From contig NC_051115.1 of NCBI RefSeq assembly GCF_014839805.1, positions 1,424,600 to 1,488,599 on the forward strand: a stretch of DNA of 64,000 nt, given 5' to 3'. This document shows, piece after piece, positions 21,018 through 32,635 of this stretch. The notes under the pieces were generated by a model. It was not told the DNA's origin. It saw nothing but the letters and a program-made list of their open reading frames with translations, and made no database searches. The stretch's first letter is position 1, and the number at the start of each line of letters is the position of its first letter. The translations under genes were made by a program, and so were the position numbers. This DNA comes from Manduca sexta (lineage: Eukaryota; Arthropoda; Insecta; Lepidoptera; Sphingidae).

Positions 21018-21284
21018 GGTAGGTATATAGCACCCGCTTTGTCACATGTTCCTGTCACTCGCTAGAGGACGAATCTATCGCTTTATGGGGCACGACTTCG
21101 CTCCGGGTTAATGAGTACAATCTAATATTACTGGCCTTGTAAAAACTTAATTACAATATTTTTCAAATCGTACCATGATCCTTAACCTTTAAGGTTCATA
21201 ATCACTAAATATCTGATAATGCTAATGACAGCATGAACGATAATTTAGCAAGGTCATTTATGTCCGAATTTGACTGATATCAAA

Positions 21285-21562
21285 TGTTTTATTGCTTTGA
21301 ACGACGAGGCGAGCTTGCCGCTCGCCTGATAGTAGAAACACCATCCAACACCTTGAATTACAAAGTATTGTTTGGTATTTCACTGCGCTCACCGTCCTGA
21401 GACATGAGATGTTAAGTCTTACGTCCAGTAGTAACACTGGCTACATTTTCCTTCAAACCGGAACACAACAGTGACTACACACTGCTGCTTGGTAGAAATA
21501 GACATTGCGGTGGTACCTACATAAGTGGACTTTCACATATATGAGAGACCTACCACCAGTAA
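21285..21562 (-). mobile_element. REP-B copy, full length
   Basis: TTTTATTGCTTTGAACGACG to ATATGAGAGACCTACCACCA. Confidence 0.85.
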
Positions 21563-21606
21563 AGAGATCGTACTAAATACAGAAGAGAAATACAGTACAG
21601 AAGATA

Positions 21607-21745
21607 CCTGAGAACTTCTCTATAGGAATTTTGAGGGTGTATGAAGTCTGCCCGCACTACAGCGTGGTGGACTAAGGCCTAATCTCTTAGTAGTAGAGGA
21701 GGTCCGTGCAGTGGAACAGTATATAATACAGGGCTGATATTACAC
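21607..21745 (+). mobile_element. SINE-A copy, 3' part only
   Basis: Starts at ACCTGAGAACTTCTCTATAG and ends TACAGGGCTGATATTA. Confidence 0.8.
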
Positions 21746-21891
21746 AGAAGATCAGATAATTTTAGACATACAGATCTCTGAGAAATCATATCATCAATTG
21801 TAAACATTGGAGGCAAGCCAAGTGGTGAAATGTGAACATTTTTAAAAATAACCAAATACAAGGAAACTAGGTTCATTATTACTTGCAACTC

Positions 21892-22212
21892 ACACCCACA
21901 CTTCTCCCCCGAGGCAATTCTTGTGCGCTCGGTCCCCACACACGCACGCCCGCACGGGGGCCATTTGTCGCGGCCCGAGACACTCAGTTAAGTGTATACC
22001 TCATGGTTGTAAGCACATTGAGGCCTATGAAGGACTCGCGAACATTTCTCCCTTCCACCTAGAGGGTTCCCCGTTCCTTCCTCTTCTCTTCCTTTAACAC
22101 TATCCCTACCCTGCTTTCGCCCATGCCCTGCAGTCCCTAAGCCGGGGGATTATAGTAACGCATTCGCTTTTCCCCTGGTGTTGACTGTGGTGTCAGTATC
22201 TTTTAAAAAAAA
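21892..22212 (+). mobile_element. LINE 3' tail copy 1
   Basis: It shares with 28467 and 35391 the order CCCCGAGGCAATTCTTGTGC, CATTTGTCGCGGCC, AGTTAAGTGTA, GAGGCCTATGA, ACTCGCGAACATT, then GCAGTCCCTAAGC and a short A run. The 35391 copy follows an RTE-like coding end, which links the tail to that LINE. Confidence 0.6.
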
Positions 22213-22380
22213 TACACGCCTTCTAACCTCGAAGCGGTAGGCAAAGATGCAACTATTGTTTTTCCGCCGTGTGTATTCCGTCCCATATTCCGACTCCAAG
22301 CTCATGATGAGCAGAGAAATCTAATGTAACTAACGTCAAACGATCTTGAGACTTGAAGTCTCCGCGATGTGTTGTCCACG

Positions 22381-22675
22381 CATTGACGTATATTCTATAG
22401 ACATGAACGTCCATATAAAACTATTTATTCAAAATCTGAACTGCAACCAAAACGTCTCTTTTGTAACCTATTTATGCACAACAAATAATTTTATTTATTC
22501 ACATCCAAGTTTACACTTAGACTCGAGTTCTTATATTATGAGCGTCATTCCGTTGTCACACGCTGTCAATGTTGCAATCATACTAAAGTCAGGTGTACGG
22601 ATTGCAGTACAGTTGAGTCGAACGCAATGAGTGTACAGAAGCTCAGATCTCGTACGTAGTACATATATATCGACG
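22381..22675 (+). mobile_element. TIR8-I copy
   Basis: CATTGACGTATATTCTATAG to CATATATATCGACG; flanks TGTCCACG and TATCCACG match at 7 of 8. Confidence 0.85.
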
Positions 22676-22804
22676 TATCCACGCTGTTATAACTACACCA
22701 CCGATGTAGAGATAAAATCTATCTTACTCTGATTTAAGATTCGAACTTGAAACCTCCAGATCATGAGAATGAAAAGAACTCTCGATCAATAGAATGAAAA
22801 AAAA

Positions 22805-23127
22805 TCCTAGCTGAATTTTCGGCTACGGCGGCCAATCTCAACGGAGATCACGCAGGAGATATTAGAGTGCACAACTGTGCAATACACAGCACTCTCTGTT
22901 CCTTCTCATAGACCGGTGAGACGACATGACCGGAGAGAGATCAGCAGGACCAACGGCTTTACGTGCTTCAGGCACGGGGGTATCACCGACAACATACTCC
23001 GAGCTGCGACTGAGTTTTGTAAGATGGAAAAACCCAGTCACAATTATTTTGGCCCGACCCGGGATTCGAACCTAGGACCTCAGCGCAGTCGAACCGTGTA
23101 CAATTACAACTACGCCACTGAGGCAGT
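22805..23127 (-). mobile_element. SINE-D copy, full length
   Basis: CTAGCTGAATTTTCGGCTAC to CGCCACTGAGGCAGT, with reverse B box GGGATTCGAACCTAGG. Confidence 0.87.
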
Positions 23128-23473
23128 TATTAATACAATACACGCTGCTTAAACCATAGTACAGAGACCAAACATTCAAATAGGTAATACAAATAAAAAT
23201 CTGTTAATTTAAAACCCAAACTTCGTATTGAATTGGTTCTTTATTGCATAATCATGTTAATTAGTTCAATAACCGGCAAAGTTCGAATCGTCCTTGCGCA
23301 CGCGCACCTCCGTAGTATATATTTTTTATTATGGTCGTTAAAGCGACGCGCCAAGTGCTTATTATATTAAGCTACGTATCAAACAGTGACACCTCCCCCC
23401 TCCCCCAAGACCCCAATTGTGAAACACACTACCCCTTTTGTCTCATTGGAAAGAATAATAATTTTATTTTATA

Positions 23474-23666
23474 CTAGCGACCCGCCCCGGCTTCGCACGG
23501 GTGCAATGCTGACTATTTAATGGATGTTGTTATACATATAAACCTTCCTCTTGAATCACTCTATCTATTACAAAAAACCGCATCAAAATCCGTTGCGTAG
23601 TTTTAAAGATTTAAGCATACAAAGGTAGGGACAGAGAAAGCGACTTTGTTTTATACTATGTAGTGA
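23474..23666 (-). mobile_element. HEL-N type 2: Helitron-like element
   Basis: Plus strand ACTAGCGACCCGCCCCGGCT to TTTATACTATGTAGTGAT. In reverse it starts TCACTACATAG and ends GGGCGGGTCGCTAG|T. Confidence 0.7.
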
Positions 23667-24289
23667 TTTCTTGAAACACAATTTTAAACATTGGTTAGTT
23701 TATTAATTTGCATATTTAATGTAAATGAATTCTGCGAATTTATCTATATTTACAAAACTAGATATGCAATTTAAACAACACCGTTTAATACTATCTTAAT
23801 GGCAACCAGGCGATCAACATCTTAGTACTTGTATAATTGTAATATGTAGGTATACCTTGTCAAATATATACATAATTTTGACAGCTCCTTCACATGAAGT
23901 TTCGTATTTTTTTCCGGTAAAATATACTACAGGTAATATCATACTTTATGGATGGGTACCGCCCCCTTAGTGAAGTACCTCTCATTATCATAACGAACAA
24001 TCACAGACTATCGCAAATCGACATTGAAATAAAATAAATCGATCGTATAAAAATTTGCATTTAGATTTAATTACATTATTTTTACATTAAAATTCATAAA
24101 TGGAAATGGCTCACCAATAATAAATAGATAATTCAATAAAAAACATATTTATATCATCTGAACATACAAAATAATTATGCAACTATCGATATCAAGTTTT
24201 ATAAGAATGGTAATCGATAATCGAACACGTTCAATAACGATTATACCTTAGCCTCATCCTTAGTGTGATCTGTCAAAATGATCATCCTA

Positions 24290-24391
24290 AATTTTACAAA
24301 GATTTTGTAATATGTAGGTAGATTTGGTAATGACTTTTGAGAGGACCAGCACGTCAGTTCCCCATGACCATGAAAGCTGCAGTCTTCGAAA
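24290..24391 (+). repeat. REP-P fragment
   Basis: ACGTCAGTTCCCCATGACCA then GCTGCAGTCTTCGAAAAT; HEL-F inserted directly after it. Confidence 0.5.
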
Positions 24392-24392
24392 A

Positions 24393-24675
24393 TCTATGTA
24401 TATAAAATGAATCCCTATTTCCCTTGGTCACGCCATCACGCGTGAACGGCTGGACCGATTTCACTATTTTTTGTTGTTGTATTTGTTATTGTCAGAAGGT
24501 TCTTATGAAAGAAAAAATTGAAAAAACTGCGCGGAAAATTAGAAAATTTAAGAAAACTTAATGAAAATATTAATTTTGTATAGCTGTCAATTGTTTGAAA
24601 TAACTGTTAGCGATTGACAGAATGCGCGCTGCAAATTCATAGTTAGGACGGGACAACGTTTGTCGGGTCAGCTAG
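24393..24675 (+). mobile_element. HEL-F copy
   Basis: A|TCTATGTATATAAAATGAAT to GTTTGTCGGGTCAGCTAG|T. Confidence 0.85.
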
Positions 24676-24719
24676 TTCTAATATAAAACTGCAAAAAATC
24701 CGAAGTTTTATATGATTTT

Positions 24720-25004
24720 CTTTTTTTTAATGCTTGATTGACGAGACGACCTTGCCTTTCGCCTGATGATAAGCGATACGAACGATAAACAGTAGAAACA
24801 CCAACAACTTAAATTACAAAGTATTGTTTGGTATTCCACTGCGCTCGATATCCTGGGACGTGAGATATTAAGTCTCATTATGTCAAATAGTTACACTGGC
24901 TAGAATGATTCAAATCGGAACACAACAGCGACTACACACTGCTGCTTGGCAGAAATAAACATTACAGTGGTATCTACCCAGGCGGACTCTCACATATGAG
25001 AGAC
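24720..25004 (-). mobile_element. REP-B copy, nearly full
   Basis: TTTTTTTTAATGCTTGATTG to GGACTCTCACATATGAGAGA. It directly follows HEL-F (24393-24675). Confidence 0.82.
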
Positions 25005-25127
25005 CATATATATGTCTAAAATTCGCGTAACAAGAAATAATTAAACAATTTAAGAGTAACGGGTACGTCATAATGATCCAGTTTGTATACACGTGGAGAA
25101 TTACTGAGAATCTACTAAAGAAGAATT

Positions 25128-25260
25128 TGTTTGAAGGCGCTAATCTCAGGAACTATTATATTGATTTTGAAATTTCTTACACTAATAGGAAACTACATTA
25201 CTCCTAAGTGCTATAGGCTACGTTTATCCTGGAAAACCCTATACGTGGCAGTCCCGAATT
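25128..25260 (+). mobile_element. Helitron-like decayed fragment
   Basis: GCGCTAATCTCAGGAACTAT and ACTACATTACTCCTAAGTGC; a similar block is at 38670-38770. Confidence 0.45.
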
Positions 25261-25367
25261 GAAAAGATAGTACTACCCTACTACAATTTTCAGAGTTTTC
25301 TCTGACTCGAGCTTTTTTGCTCGGGTTTATTGACCACCCGCCCTGATACCCTCAGGGAAGAGGTAAT

Positions 25368-25598
25368 TCAGTCTCCCTGTTGTTCCCCGTGTACGAAAAA
25401 CGTATCCCCTAACACTCTGCTCAATATAATAGACATACGTCTATTATTACGGATTGCTGCTTGTTTGTGGAGGATGTTGATATCTATGGCGGAATTCAAT
25501 GTGTTAATATATCTGGATAAACTTTTTGTTACCATACCAGTTAAACCTATTACTATAGGGATGACTTGTGTTTGCGTGTTCCATAAACGCCTGATCTA
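25368..25598 (-). pseudogene. LINE reverse-transcriptase C-terminal remnant
   Basis: About 76 codons are open on the minus strand and read RRLWNTQTQVIPIVIGLTGM, then VTKSLSRYINTLN. The phrase V-P-V-V-I-G-A-x-G-x-V-x-x-x-L is common just after the reverse transcriptase domain of some insect non-LTR retrotransposons (recalled, not searched). It ends in a stop at 25368 with no upstream domain, so it is a truncated fossil. HEL-N follows on the plus side at 25644. Confidence 0.5.
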
Positions 25599-25643
25599 AG
25601 TTTTGAGTAGGTGGTATTTATTAAGTTTTTCTATTTAATTCTA

Positions 25644-25891
25644 TCTATCCTACTAATATTATAAATGCGAAAGTTTGTGTGGATGTATGTATGTATGTTT
25701 GTTTTTCACGAAAAACCTACTGAACGGATTTGGATGAAACTTTACAGCAATATTGGTTATACATCAGAATAACACATAGGCTACAATTTATAATTATTTT
25801 GTGTAATTTGGTCATAATATAACGATACATATCAAGTCGGAAACAAAAAATATCCCGGAAAAGTTCTTTCGAAGCTGCGAGCAAATGCTAG
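25644..25891 (+). mobile_element. HEL-N type 3: Helitron-like element, complete
   Basis: A|TCTATCCTACTAATATTATA, GCGAAAGTTTGTGTGGATG, CTGAACGGATTTGGATGAAA, ending GCGAGCAAATGCTAG|T. Confidence 0.78.
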
Positions 25892-25906
25892 TTTATAACA
25901 AAGCGA

Positions 25907-26098
25907 AGTGCAAGATAGCCTGGTTGGGAAGGAAACGGACTGCCGAGACTAAAGTCCGAGGTTCACAACCCAAAGACTTCTGATTTTTTATGATTCTTTG
26001 TGAATTATCACTTGGTTTAACGGTGAAGGAAAACATCGTGAGGAGACCTACATACCTAAGAAATCTACTAAAGAATTTCGAAGGTATGTGAAAGAATT
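25907..26098 (+). mobile_element. SINE-A copy, diverged, 3'-truncated
   Basis: TAGCCTGGTTGGG and GGTTCACAACCC are decayed A and B boxes. The body runs to GAAGGTATGTGAAAG without the usual 3' end. Confidence 0.75.
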
Positions 26099-26131
26099 CT
26101 AGTGCATGTAATATAATTTTATGAATAGTAT

Positions 26132-26465
26132 CTTAGTTGAATTTCGACCAATATCAACGGAGATCGGCCAGGTAAACAGCAGATACTATAGTGCACAAGT
26201 GTGTGCAATACACAAGCATTCTCTGTTCCTTCTCATAGTCCGGTGAGACGGGAGACATGACCGGAGAGATCAGCAGGACAAACGGCTTTACATACTTTAT
26301 GCACATATTACAGCCAACTTTCTGACTCCGAGTTGCTGCTGAGTAATTTTAAAATGGAAAAACCAAGTAAAAAATATTTTTGGCCCGACCCGGGATTCGA
26401 ACCCAGGCCCTCAACGCGCTAGTCATATTCGTACCGCGTAGGTATACCTACTAAGCCACCGACAG
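26132..26465 (-). mobile_element. SINE-D copy, full length
   Basis: TTAGTTGAATTTCGACCAAT to TACTAAGCCACCGAC, with reverse B box GGGATTCGAACCCAGG. Confidence 0.87.
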
Positions 26466-26470
26466 ACGTA

Positions 26471-27229
26471 ATAATTTTTAAAGCAACTTTTACAAAGAAT
26501 TCGTGTTTGATAAAATTTCGCGGAACTTGTTTGCGTTATTCCGGGCATTCGTGTTAAATGTAAATTACTTTTGTTGACAGACGTGATTTGCAGTTGCATT
26601 TAGTATGTTTATCGTATCATCAATCCTTTTCCATTCCCAGAGGTAGGCACAGATGTGACTAGGGTTGCTAATAGTTGTAAATTTGGCTGTGGAATTTCTT
26701 ACGGCTTTCATTTAACCAACGTTTGTGTGGCAACCCTTGATATTGAATAAAGTCGTTACGACATTGATGGCTATTCACCTCTAAAACAAAGACATTTAAA
26801 ATAAATCCAATTGGATTTATAGTCGTGAAAAACAAAGATTATATGCAAAACAAAATGGCCGCTACGTACTTGGAGTACAATAAAATCGTAAGCTTGGAAT
26901 GAGCCGTGAATACAAACAAGCTTGCCGACGCACGAGTTATTTTCAATGCAATATACATAATATTCGCATCTGTGAATCCTCAAAGAAAACAGAATATATT
27001 GACAGGGCTAAATCATTAGGCGGTTCCGTATTACATGGTTAACTAAATAATGTTCCATACTGTTTATCGAAGAGAAGCATTTATAATTTACGTAAATGTA
27101 AAACTAGATAGAAAGAATTTTGTTTAATATACATTCCAAGTCAGTTATACCAGGAAGGACGTAGGCGTTCTATACTGGGAAATATGTATAGGCCCTTATG
27201 TTAAAGGAATAGGGACTTGATATATCGTA
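26471..27229. other. Unassigned interval
   Basis: Moderate complexity, one 70-codon open frame without recognisable motifs, and no repeat copy elsewhere in the window. Confidence 0.4.
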
Positions 27230-27465
27230 GGTAGGTGGCGTAGTTGTACTGCATGCGCGGTACGACAGCGCTCTGAGGTCCTGGGTTCGAATCCCGGGTC
27301 GGGCAAAGTGATATTTGGGTTTTTGCACAGTATCAGCCCGGAGTCTGGAATTTGTGCCCGATATGGCGATAGGCTCGCATATCTCATCCAAGGACGGAAC
27401 ACACTTGGCGAGTAGGTGCCCTGGTTGCGCCTCTGCATACCCCTTCGGGGAAAAATGCGTGATGT
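27230..27465 (+). mobile_element. SINE-C copy, full length
   Basis: GGTGGCGTAGTTGTACTGCA, GGGTTCGAATCCCGGGTCGG, body to CGGGGAAAAATGCGTGATGT. Confidence 0.88.
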
Positions 27466-27625
27466 GTGTGTATATCTGGTGATATACATGCTACCTACCT
27501 CATAAACAGGCATGTGTATTTCTCAAAGGAACACCGCCAAGGTTAATTGGACCTTATCACGAAGGATCCAAGTCACAAAGTTAACCTTTGTCAGTCATAA
27601 AATATATACGCAGTTGCATTGCAGA

Positions 27626-28115
27626 TTTACTCAGTGGCGTAGACGTAGTGAGCAGTACTTGCTTTGAAGTCCCGGGTACGAATCCCATGTCGGGTTTTTC
27701 CGTTAATCAGCCTGGTTTTGAATTTGTGTTCAAAGTGACTGTTTTCTTTAAGGGGCCGTTCAAGTATTACGTAACGTAATTTTTGAAGATTTTTGACCCC
27801 CCATGTTACGCGCCGTAACGTTTTCCTGTACGCCCCCGCGCCCCTCCAAAAGTCATGTAACTCTAAAGTGACATTTTTTTTGTAAAATTCACAAATATTT
27901 TACGCAAAATACCGATCGCTAAAATACCTTTGTTATTGTTTTAAAACAAAAAAAACAATGTTACATGACGCTTTGTACGACCCACCCGCGCCTGTAACAT
28001 CGTAACGTTTTACAAGATCCCCCTCCCCCCAAATTGCGTTACGTAATACTTGAACGGCCCCTAACACATTATGGGACGGAAGTCGAAACACATGGCGACA
28101 TTGCACCTCTGCCTC
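27626..28115 (+). mobile_element. SINE-C-like copy split by PB-J
   Basis: Head GTGGCGTAGACGTAGTG and B-box GGGTACGAATCCC at 27632-27690, body to about 27747. PB-J follows, then the body resumes at 28066 (CATTATGGGACGGAAG). Confidence 0.7.
27752..28061. mobile_element. PB-J: piggyBac-like MITE with long inverted repeats
   Basis: GGGGCCGTTCAAGTATTACG at the left is mirrored by CGTAATACTTGAACGGCCCC at the right. TTAA lies at the left edge and a degraded copy (TAA) at the right, as expected for TTAA-targeting piggyBac-type elements. Confidence 0.82.
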
Positions 28116-28144
28116 TCTGGTTTACCGATCCTTTAGATTTAGGG

Positions 28145-28426
28145 GCGATAGAATAGTTGTGGAAATTACTGCTGAGACGAAAGTGGCTTCAAAACTCCAA
28201 GCTTACTTATGAATTTTCCAAGTTATGTGTTCTTTGTGAATTATCGCTTGCTTTAACGGTGAAGGAAAACGTCGTGAGGAAACCTGCATACCTGAGAAAT
28301 TCTCTATTAGGAATTTTCGAGGGTGTGTGAAGTCTACCCGCAATACAGCGTGGTGGACTAAGGCCTAATCTCTCAGTAGTAGAGGTCCGTGCAGTGGGAC
28401 AGTATATAATACAGGGCTGATATTAT
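28145..28426 (+). mobile_element. SINE-A copy, decayed 5' end
   Basis: GATAGAATAGTTGTGG is a decayed head. The body (TTAACGGTGAAGGAAAACGT) and the end TACAGGGCTGATATTATG are clear. Confidence 0.82.
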
Positions 28427-28466
28427 GTGGGCTTTTGCCAATTGCTCGCTTTAATAGTGAAACCTG

Positions 28467-29025
28467 CATACCACTACCCCTCCAAAGCAATTCTACTGCG
28501 CTTGGTCTCCACACCGAATGCCCGCATGGAGGGACATTTGCCGCGGCCCTAGGCACACAGTTAAGTGTACCTTGTTGTTGGTAATACACCTTGAAGCCTA
28601 TAGGGACTCTCGAACATTCCGCTCATTCTAGTGTTTTACACCTTGTCGTTTAACCCATTTACCAGCGGAATGTTTGCAAACATGACAGCTACATGACATT
28701 ACGCGTGTCACGGGAATATAACCTTATTATTAACTACATAATAAGTTTATTTTTCCGTGACACGCGTAATGTCGTGTAACTCTCATGTTTGCCCGCAAAC
28801 ATTCCGCTGGTAAATGGGTTAAGTGTGTTCATGGTTGCCAATTCTCATTAAGGTCTATGACTCATGAACTCCCTTCTTCCCCCTTAGGCTCATACCAGTA
28901 AGTTCCTATCCCCCACTCTTGCTTTTCCCATTCTACATTTCACCAGGCCTATGCAGTCGCTAAGCTGAAGGATTCCAGTATCTCATTGTCAGGTTACGGT
29001 ATTGACTGCAGGGACGCCTTCTCAA
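28467..29025 (+). mobile_element. LINE 3' tail copy 2, interrupted by PB-K
   Basis: The same tail as at 21892 (TCTACTGCGCTTGGTCTCCA ... GCAGTCGCTAAGCTG ... CTTCTCAAAACAAAA) is split at 28654-28818 by a TTAA-flanked palindrome. Confidence 0.6.
28654..28818. mobile_element. PB-K: near-perfect palindromic element flanked by TTAA
   Basis: 165 bp with arms of about 60 bp: CCCATTTACCAGCGGAATGT at the left, ACATTCCGCTGGTAAATGGG at the right. TTAA lies on both sides (28650-28653, 28819-28822). CCC ends plus TTAA fit piggyBac-type MITEs. Confidence 0.88.
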
Positions 29026-29061
29026 AACAAAACGTTCGTATTTCAGAATTTTATGTAAGAT

Positions 29062-29130
29062 TTTAGGTGAAGTCTGCCCGCACTAGCGTGGTGGAGTTAG
29101 GTAAACAGTAAAGGCCCAGCAGTGGGACAG
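29062..29130 (+). mobile_element. SINE-A 3' fragment, target of a hAT-L insertion
   Basis: GGTGAAGTCTGCCCGCACTA to GTGGGACAG, then hAT-L from 29138 with GTATATAC duplicated from the SINE's GTATATAA(T). Confidence 0.7.
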
Positions 29131-29137
29131 TATATAC

Positions 29138-29477
29138 TAGCGTTGCCAGACGTCCCGTATTTTAGGCACATTTTAAAATGTCCTGGCGGCACAGACTCTG
29201 TCCCGTCAATCGATCGATCTACGATTGACAAGCACTCACGCAGGCAACGTTCGCGTTATCACTTACGTATCAATACGACTCGGTTTTAATTAATGTAATT
29301 AAAAGCGAGTTGGCACACGTTTTCAATTATTATTATTATAATGATTAAAAAAATATATAAAAAAAATTAAAAAATGTTACAAAATAATTTTATTCCCGGG
29401 TAAAAAATTTAAATCCCGTATTTTTTGCACATTTAAGCATTTGTCCCTTATAGGCTGAAAAAAATCTAGCAACCCTA
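29138..29477 (+). mobile_element. hAT-L: hAT-type element with perfect 8-bp duplication
   Basis: GTATATAC at 29130-29137 and 29478-29485 flanks TAGCGTTGCCAGACGTCCCG ... ATCTAGCAACCCTA. TAG(C/G)GTTGC short inverted ends and 8-bp duplications fit hAT. Confidence 0.88.
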
Positions 29478-29485
29478 GTATATAC

Positions 29486-30189
29486 TTATATTATTCATAC
29501 TTCAAGGGACTAAAATATATTACAAAATCGACCTAGATAACAAACTTTTCCTCCATAAAATTAGCAATAAAACCTTAATTTACATAAAATACAATCTTAT
29601 ATGTATGGTACTAATGGTTATATTTGCATACAGGTGCAATAAAGTTCAATGTAATACGAACTTTATTTGCATCAACATAAAGATCAATTCTATATTTTTG
29701 TTTATTTATCTCGTTATCATAGGCAAGGATTACCTAACTAGACATGCAAAAATGAGTTTGACATTTCCGTTCGCTAGACACACAATTACCAACCTTATTC
29801 ATACTACAATAAAACCTGTTTTTGTATTTTCACCATCATAGAAAAGGGATTATCTGTAACACATGTTTTTCTCTTAACATATTCAATACCGTTCGATTAT
29901 GAATTCTATGTTCATTTAAATAAAAGTGTATTTTGAAAATCGAATTTGTGCCAGAGGAAAATCGAACCAATGAACAAGGAAAAACTTGTATCATAAGCTA
30001 TAAATAACTGTTTGCAGGTCAGTTGATAAACATGGTATATTATAATTGGTATGCCAGGATACAATACATATCAAGGGAGTAGGCAGACAATGAGGTATAG
30101 TTCAGAATGTTAGGGACTGCCACGAAGGAGGTATGCAGCAATTGAAAGTTGCTTTTTAAATGGAATCCGATACAACATATATGTACTAA
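29486..30189. other. Unassigned interval
   Basis: AT-rich unique sequence; a 78-codon plus-strand frame at 29605-29841 has no recognisable domain or codon bias. Confidence 0.4.
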
Positions 30190-30424
30190 CTAGCTTTGCG
30201 TCTTCGCCCGCGTGGAGTTTTCCGGGATAATTTTTTTCCGACTTACTTGATATGTACCGTTATATTATGACCAAAACACAAAATCGTTATAAATTGTAGC
30301 CTATGTGTTATTCTGATGTATAACCGATATTACTGTAAAGTTTCATACAAATCCGTTCAGTAGTTTTTTCGTGAAAGAGGAACAAACATACATCCTCAGA
30401 AACTTTCGCATTTATAATATCTTC
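30190..30424 (-). mobile_element. HEL-N type 3 copy
   Basis: Reverse of the 25644 element: CTAGCTTTGCGTCTTCGCCC to GAAACTTTCGCATTTATAAT. Confidence 0.78.
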
Positions 30425-30549
30425 GGCTCAGAACCGTCACGGGGAGAGGATGAGATAGCAACGATTATGGCTATTTTTCCAGAAAACATTCTTGATCATA
30501 TATAAGTCATTTTATTCATGAAGAAGTCCCCCCCTACTTTTTGAGTTAG

Positions 30550-30808
30550 TTTATTTTATTGTTTTAAATGACGAGACGAGCTTGGCCTGATAGTATGGAT
30601 GGTAAGCGATACGACCGTCCATAAACAGTAGAAACACCTATTACAAAGTATTGTTTGGTATACTGCGCTCGCCATCCTGAGACATGGTCTCATTATGTCC
30701 AGTAGTTACTACGATGTTCTTCAAACTGGAACACAAGTGCCACACTGCTGCTTGGCAGAAATAGACATTGCAGTACTTAGTGGATTCTCACATATGAGAC
30801 CTACCAGT
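30550..30808 (-). mobile_element. REP-B copy
   Basis: TTTTATTGTTTTAAATGACG to TTCTCACATATGAGACCTAC. Confidence 0.82.
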
Positions 30809-31361
30809 TAAATGTGACCACCAGTGTTGCGGGCAGTCCCGGATCTTGAATTTTTTCGAACGGGGCAAATTTAGAAAATGCCGCCACCACCCACCTGTAT
30901 TTTTATCTTTGTTATCATCATTTGGCGTCAAGCGGGAAATAATTTCAGTATTGAATGTACTGGATGTCTCAGTAATCATAGTTGCGTTAATAATGAATTA
31001 AGTTTGAATTTGCCCCTCTCTGAATTCGCCGACCGGGGCGTGGGACCCGGCTAGCCCCCCTTAGATCCGGGGCTGATTGTGGGGCAAAAGGATCCAGCTC
31101 CTCAGTTTCAACGCTGTCCATCGTAGTGTGCGTACGCGCATGCTGCGCTCAAAGCGATTAGACAAGGCGGGGCGCGTCTTCGATGAAATGATCTACGTAT
31201 GACGTCATTAGGCAGAGGTCGCCGCGTGCGCCCTCATGCTAAACTTCGAGTTGAGCATGTATAATTAATTGAGGACATTGTGTTATTCAAGGATGTTGTG
31301 GGTGTCGAGATTTGCGAATATATTTATGGAGTAATGTCATACAGGGTAAAGGAAATCAAGA

Positions 31362-31675
31362 AGCGGCGATAGCCTAGTTGGTTGTGGAACGGATTGTGAT
31401 GAATGTCTTCAGGTTCAAAACCCAACACACCTCTGACTGTTCTAAAGTTATGTGTGTATTTGGGAATTATCGCTTGCTTTAACGGTGAAGGAAAACATCG
31501 TGAGGAAACCTGCACACCTGAGAAGTTGAACAGAGAACTATAAGAATTTCGAAGGTGTGTGAAGTCTACCAATCCGCTCTAGGCCAGTGTGGTGGACTAA
31601 GGCCTAATCCCTCTCAGTAGTAGAGGAGGCCTGTGCACCAATACAGTACCTATATAAAACAGAGCTGATATTATA
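31362..31675 (+). mobile_element. SINE-A copy, full length
   Basis: GCGGCGATAGCCTAGTTGG through AGAGCTGATATTATATA, with GTTCAAAACCC at the B box. Confidence 0.85.
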
Positions 31676-31698
31676 TATACAAGGTTATGGGAATATTT

Positions 31699-31755
31699 CT
31701 TTTTTTCATGCTTTGAATGACGAGACGAGCTTGCCGTACGTCTGATGGTAGGTGA
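31699..31755 (-). mobile_element. REP-B 3' scrap
   Basis: TTTTTTTCATGCTTTGAATG to TACGTCTGATGGTAGG. Confidence 0.7.
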
Positions 31756-31849
31756 TACATTTTTAAGACATTGGAGCTCATTCTGCGTAGATCGGACCAC
31801 CAACAGCTAAAATTTAAAAAGTTGTATACTTAAAAATGTAGGTAGATAT

Positions 31850-31935
31850 TGTAACTTTAACTTTACGGATGAACAACACCTCAGTCTCCCGTGACCATGA
31901 AGGATGTCTTCGAAACGTCGGGAGAAAACTAAAAT
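31850..31935 (+). repeat. REP-P: dispersed repeat with CGAAACGTCGGG
   Basis: CCTCAGTCTCCCGTGACCAT, then GATGTCTTCGAAACGTCGGG. Relatives are at 24340-24391 (+), 35060-35120 (+) and 42825-42925 (-). Confidence 0.6.
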
Positions 31936-31983
31936 ATTAAGACCTCGATAAAATCCGAAAAATAGTTTATTTTAATAGTTTAA

Positions 31984-32265
31984 TTAGTTGACCCGACAGA
32001 CGTTGTCCCGTCTTAACTATGAATTTGCAGCGCGCATTCTGTCAATCGCTGACAGTTATTTCAAACAATTGACAGTTATATAAAATTAATATTTTCGTTT
32101 TCTTAAATTTTCTGATTTTCCACGCAATTTTTTGAATTTTTTTCTTCCATAAGAACCTTCTGACAATAACAAACACAACAAAAAAAAAATTACTGAAATC
32201 GGTCCAGCCGTACACGCGTGATGGCGTGACCAAGGGAAATAGGGATTCATTTTTATATATACAGA
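31984..32265 (-). mobile_element. HEL-F copy
   Basis: TTAGTTGACCCGACAGACGT to TTCATTTTTATATATACAGA; the 3' CTAG is mutated to CTAA on the element strand. Confidence 0.83.
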
Positions 32266-32635
32266 TTGTTATGAATTTTCTTATTAAAATCAACACTGCT
32301 CTACTCAAAAGTTTACTTATCATCGCTTAGATATGATAGCCCTTCGAATGTAGATATATTCTGCGGTGAATCATAAATTGCATGACATTACATTTAACTT
32401 GCCACGCTTTTCTGTTTTGCTTTAAATACTTTCATGGTTGAAATTGCCTTATCGGTATTGCCAGCTCGGTTTTTCTGTTCAGTATCAAACCAGTGTGGAA
32501 TTTGTGCGCGATAATTGTGTATACTAGTGGCAAGGATCCATATATATAAAATAAAATGCTTTATTCAGCACGTAGGCGAACATAGTTGCACTCATAAGTC
32601 AAGGTATATGAGAATATTTAATTATTACTCAAAGT

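Noticed and set aside
27230..27310. Possible tRNA gene with GGTTCGAATCC
   Set aside because: The same head occurs many times with SINE-C or SINE-D bodies, has no proper acceptor-stem closure, and is part of a SINE.
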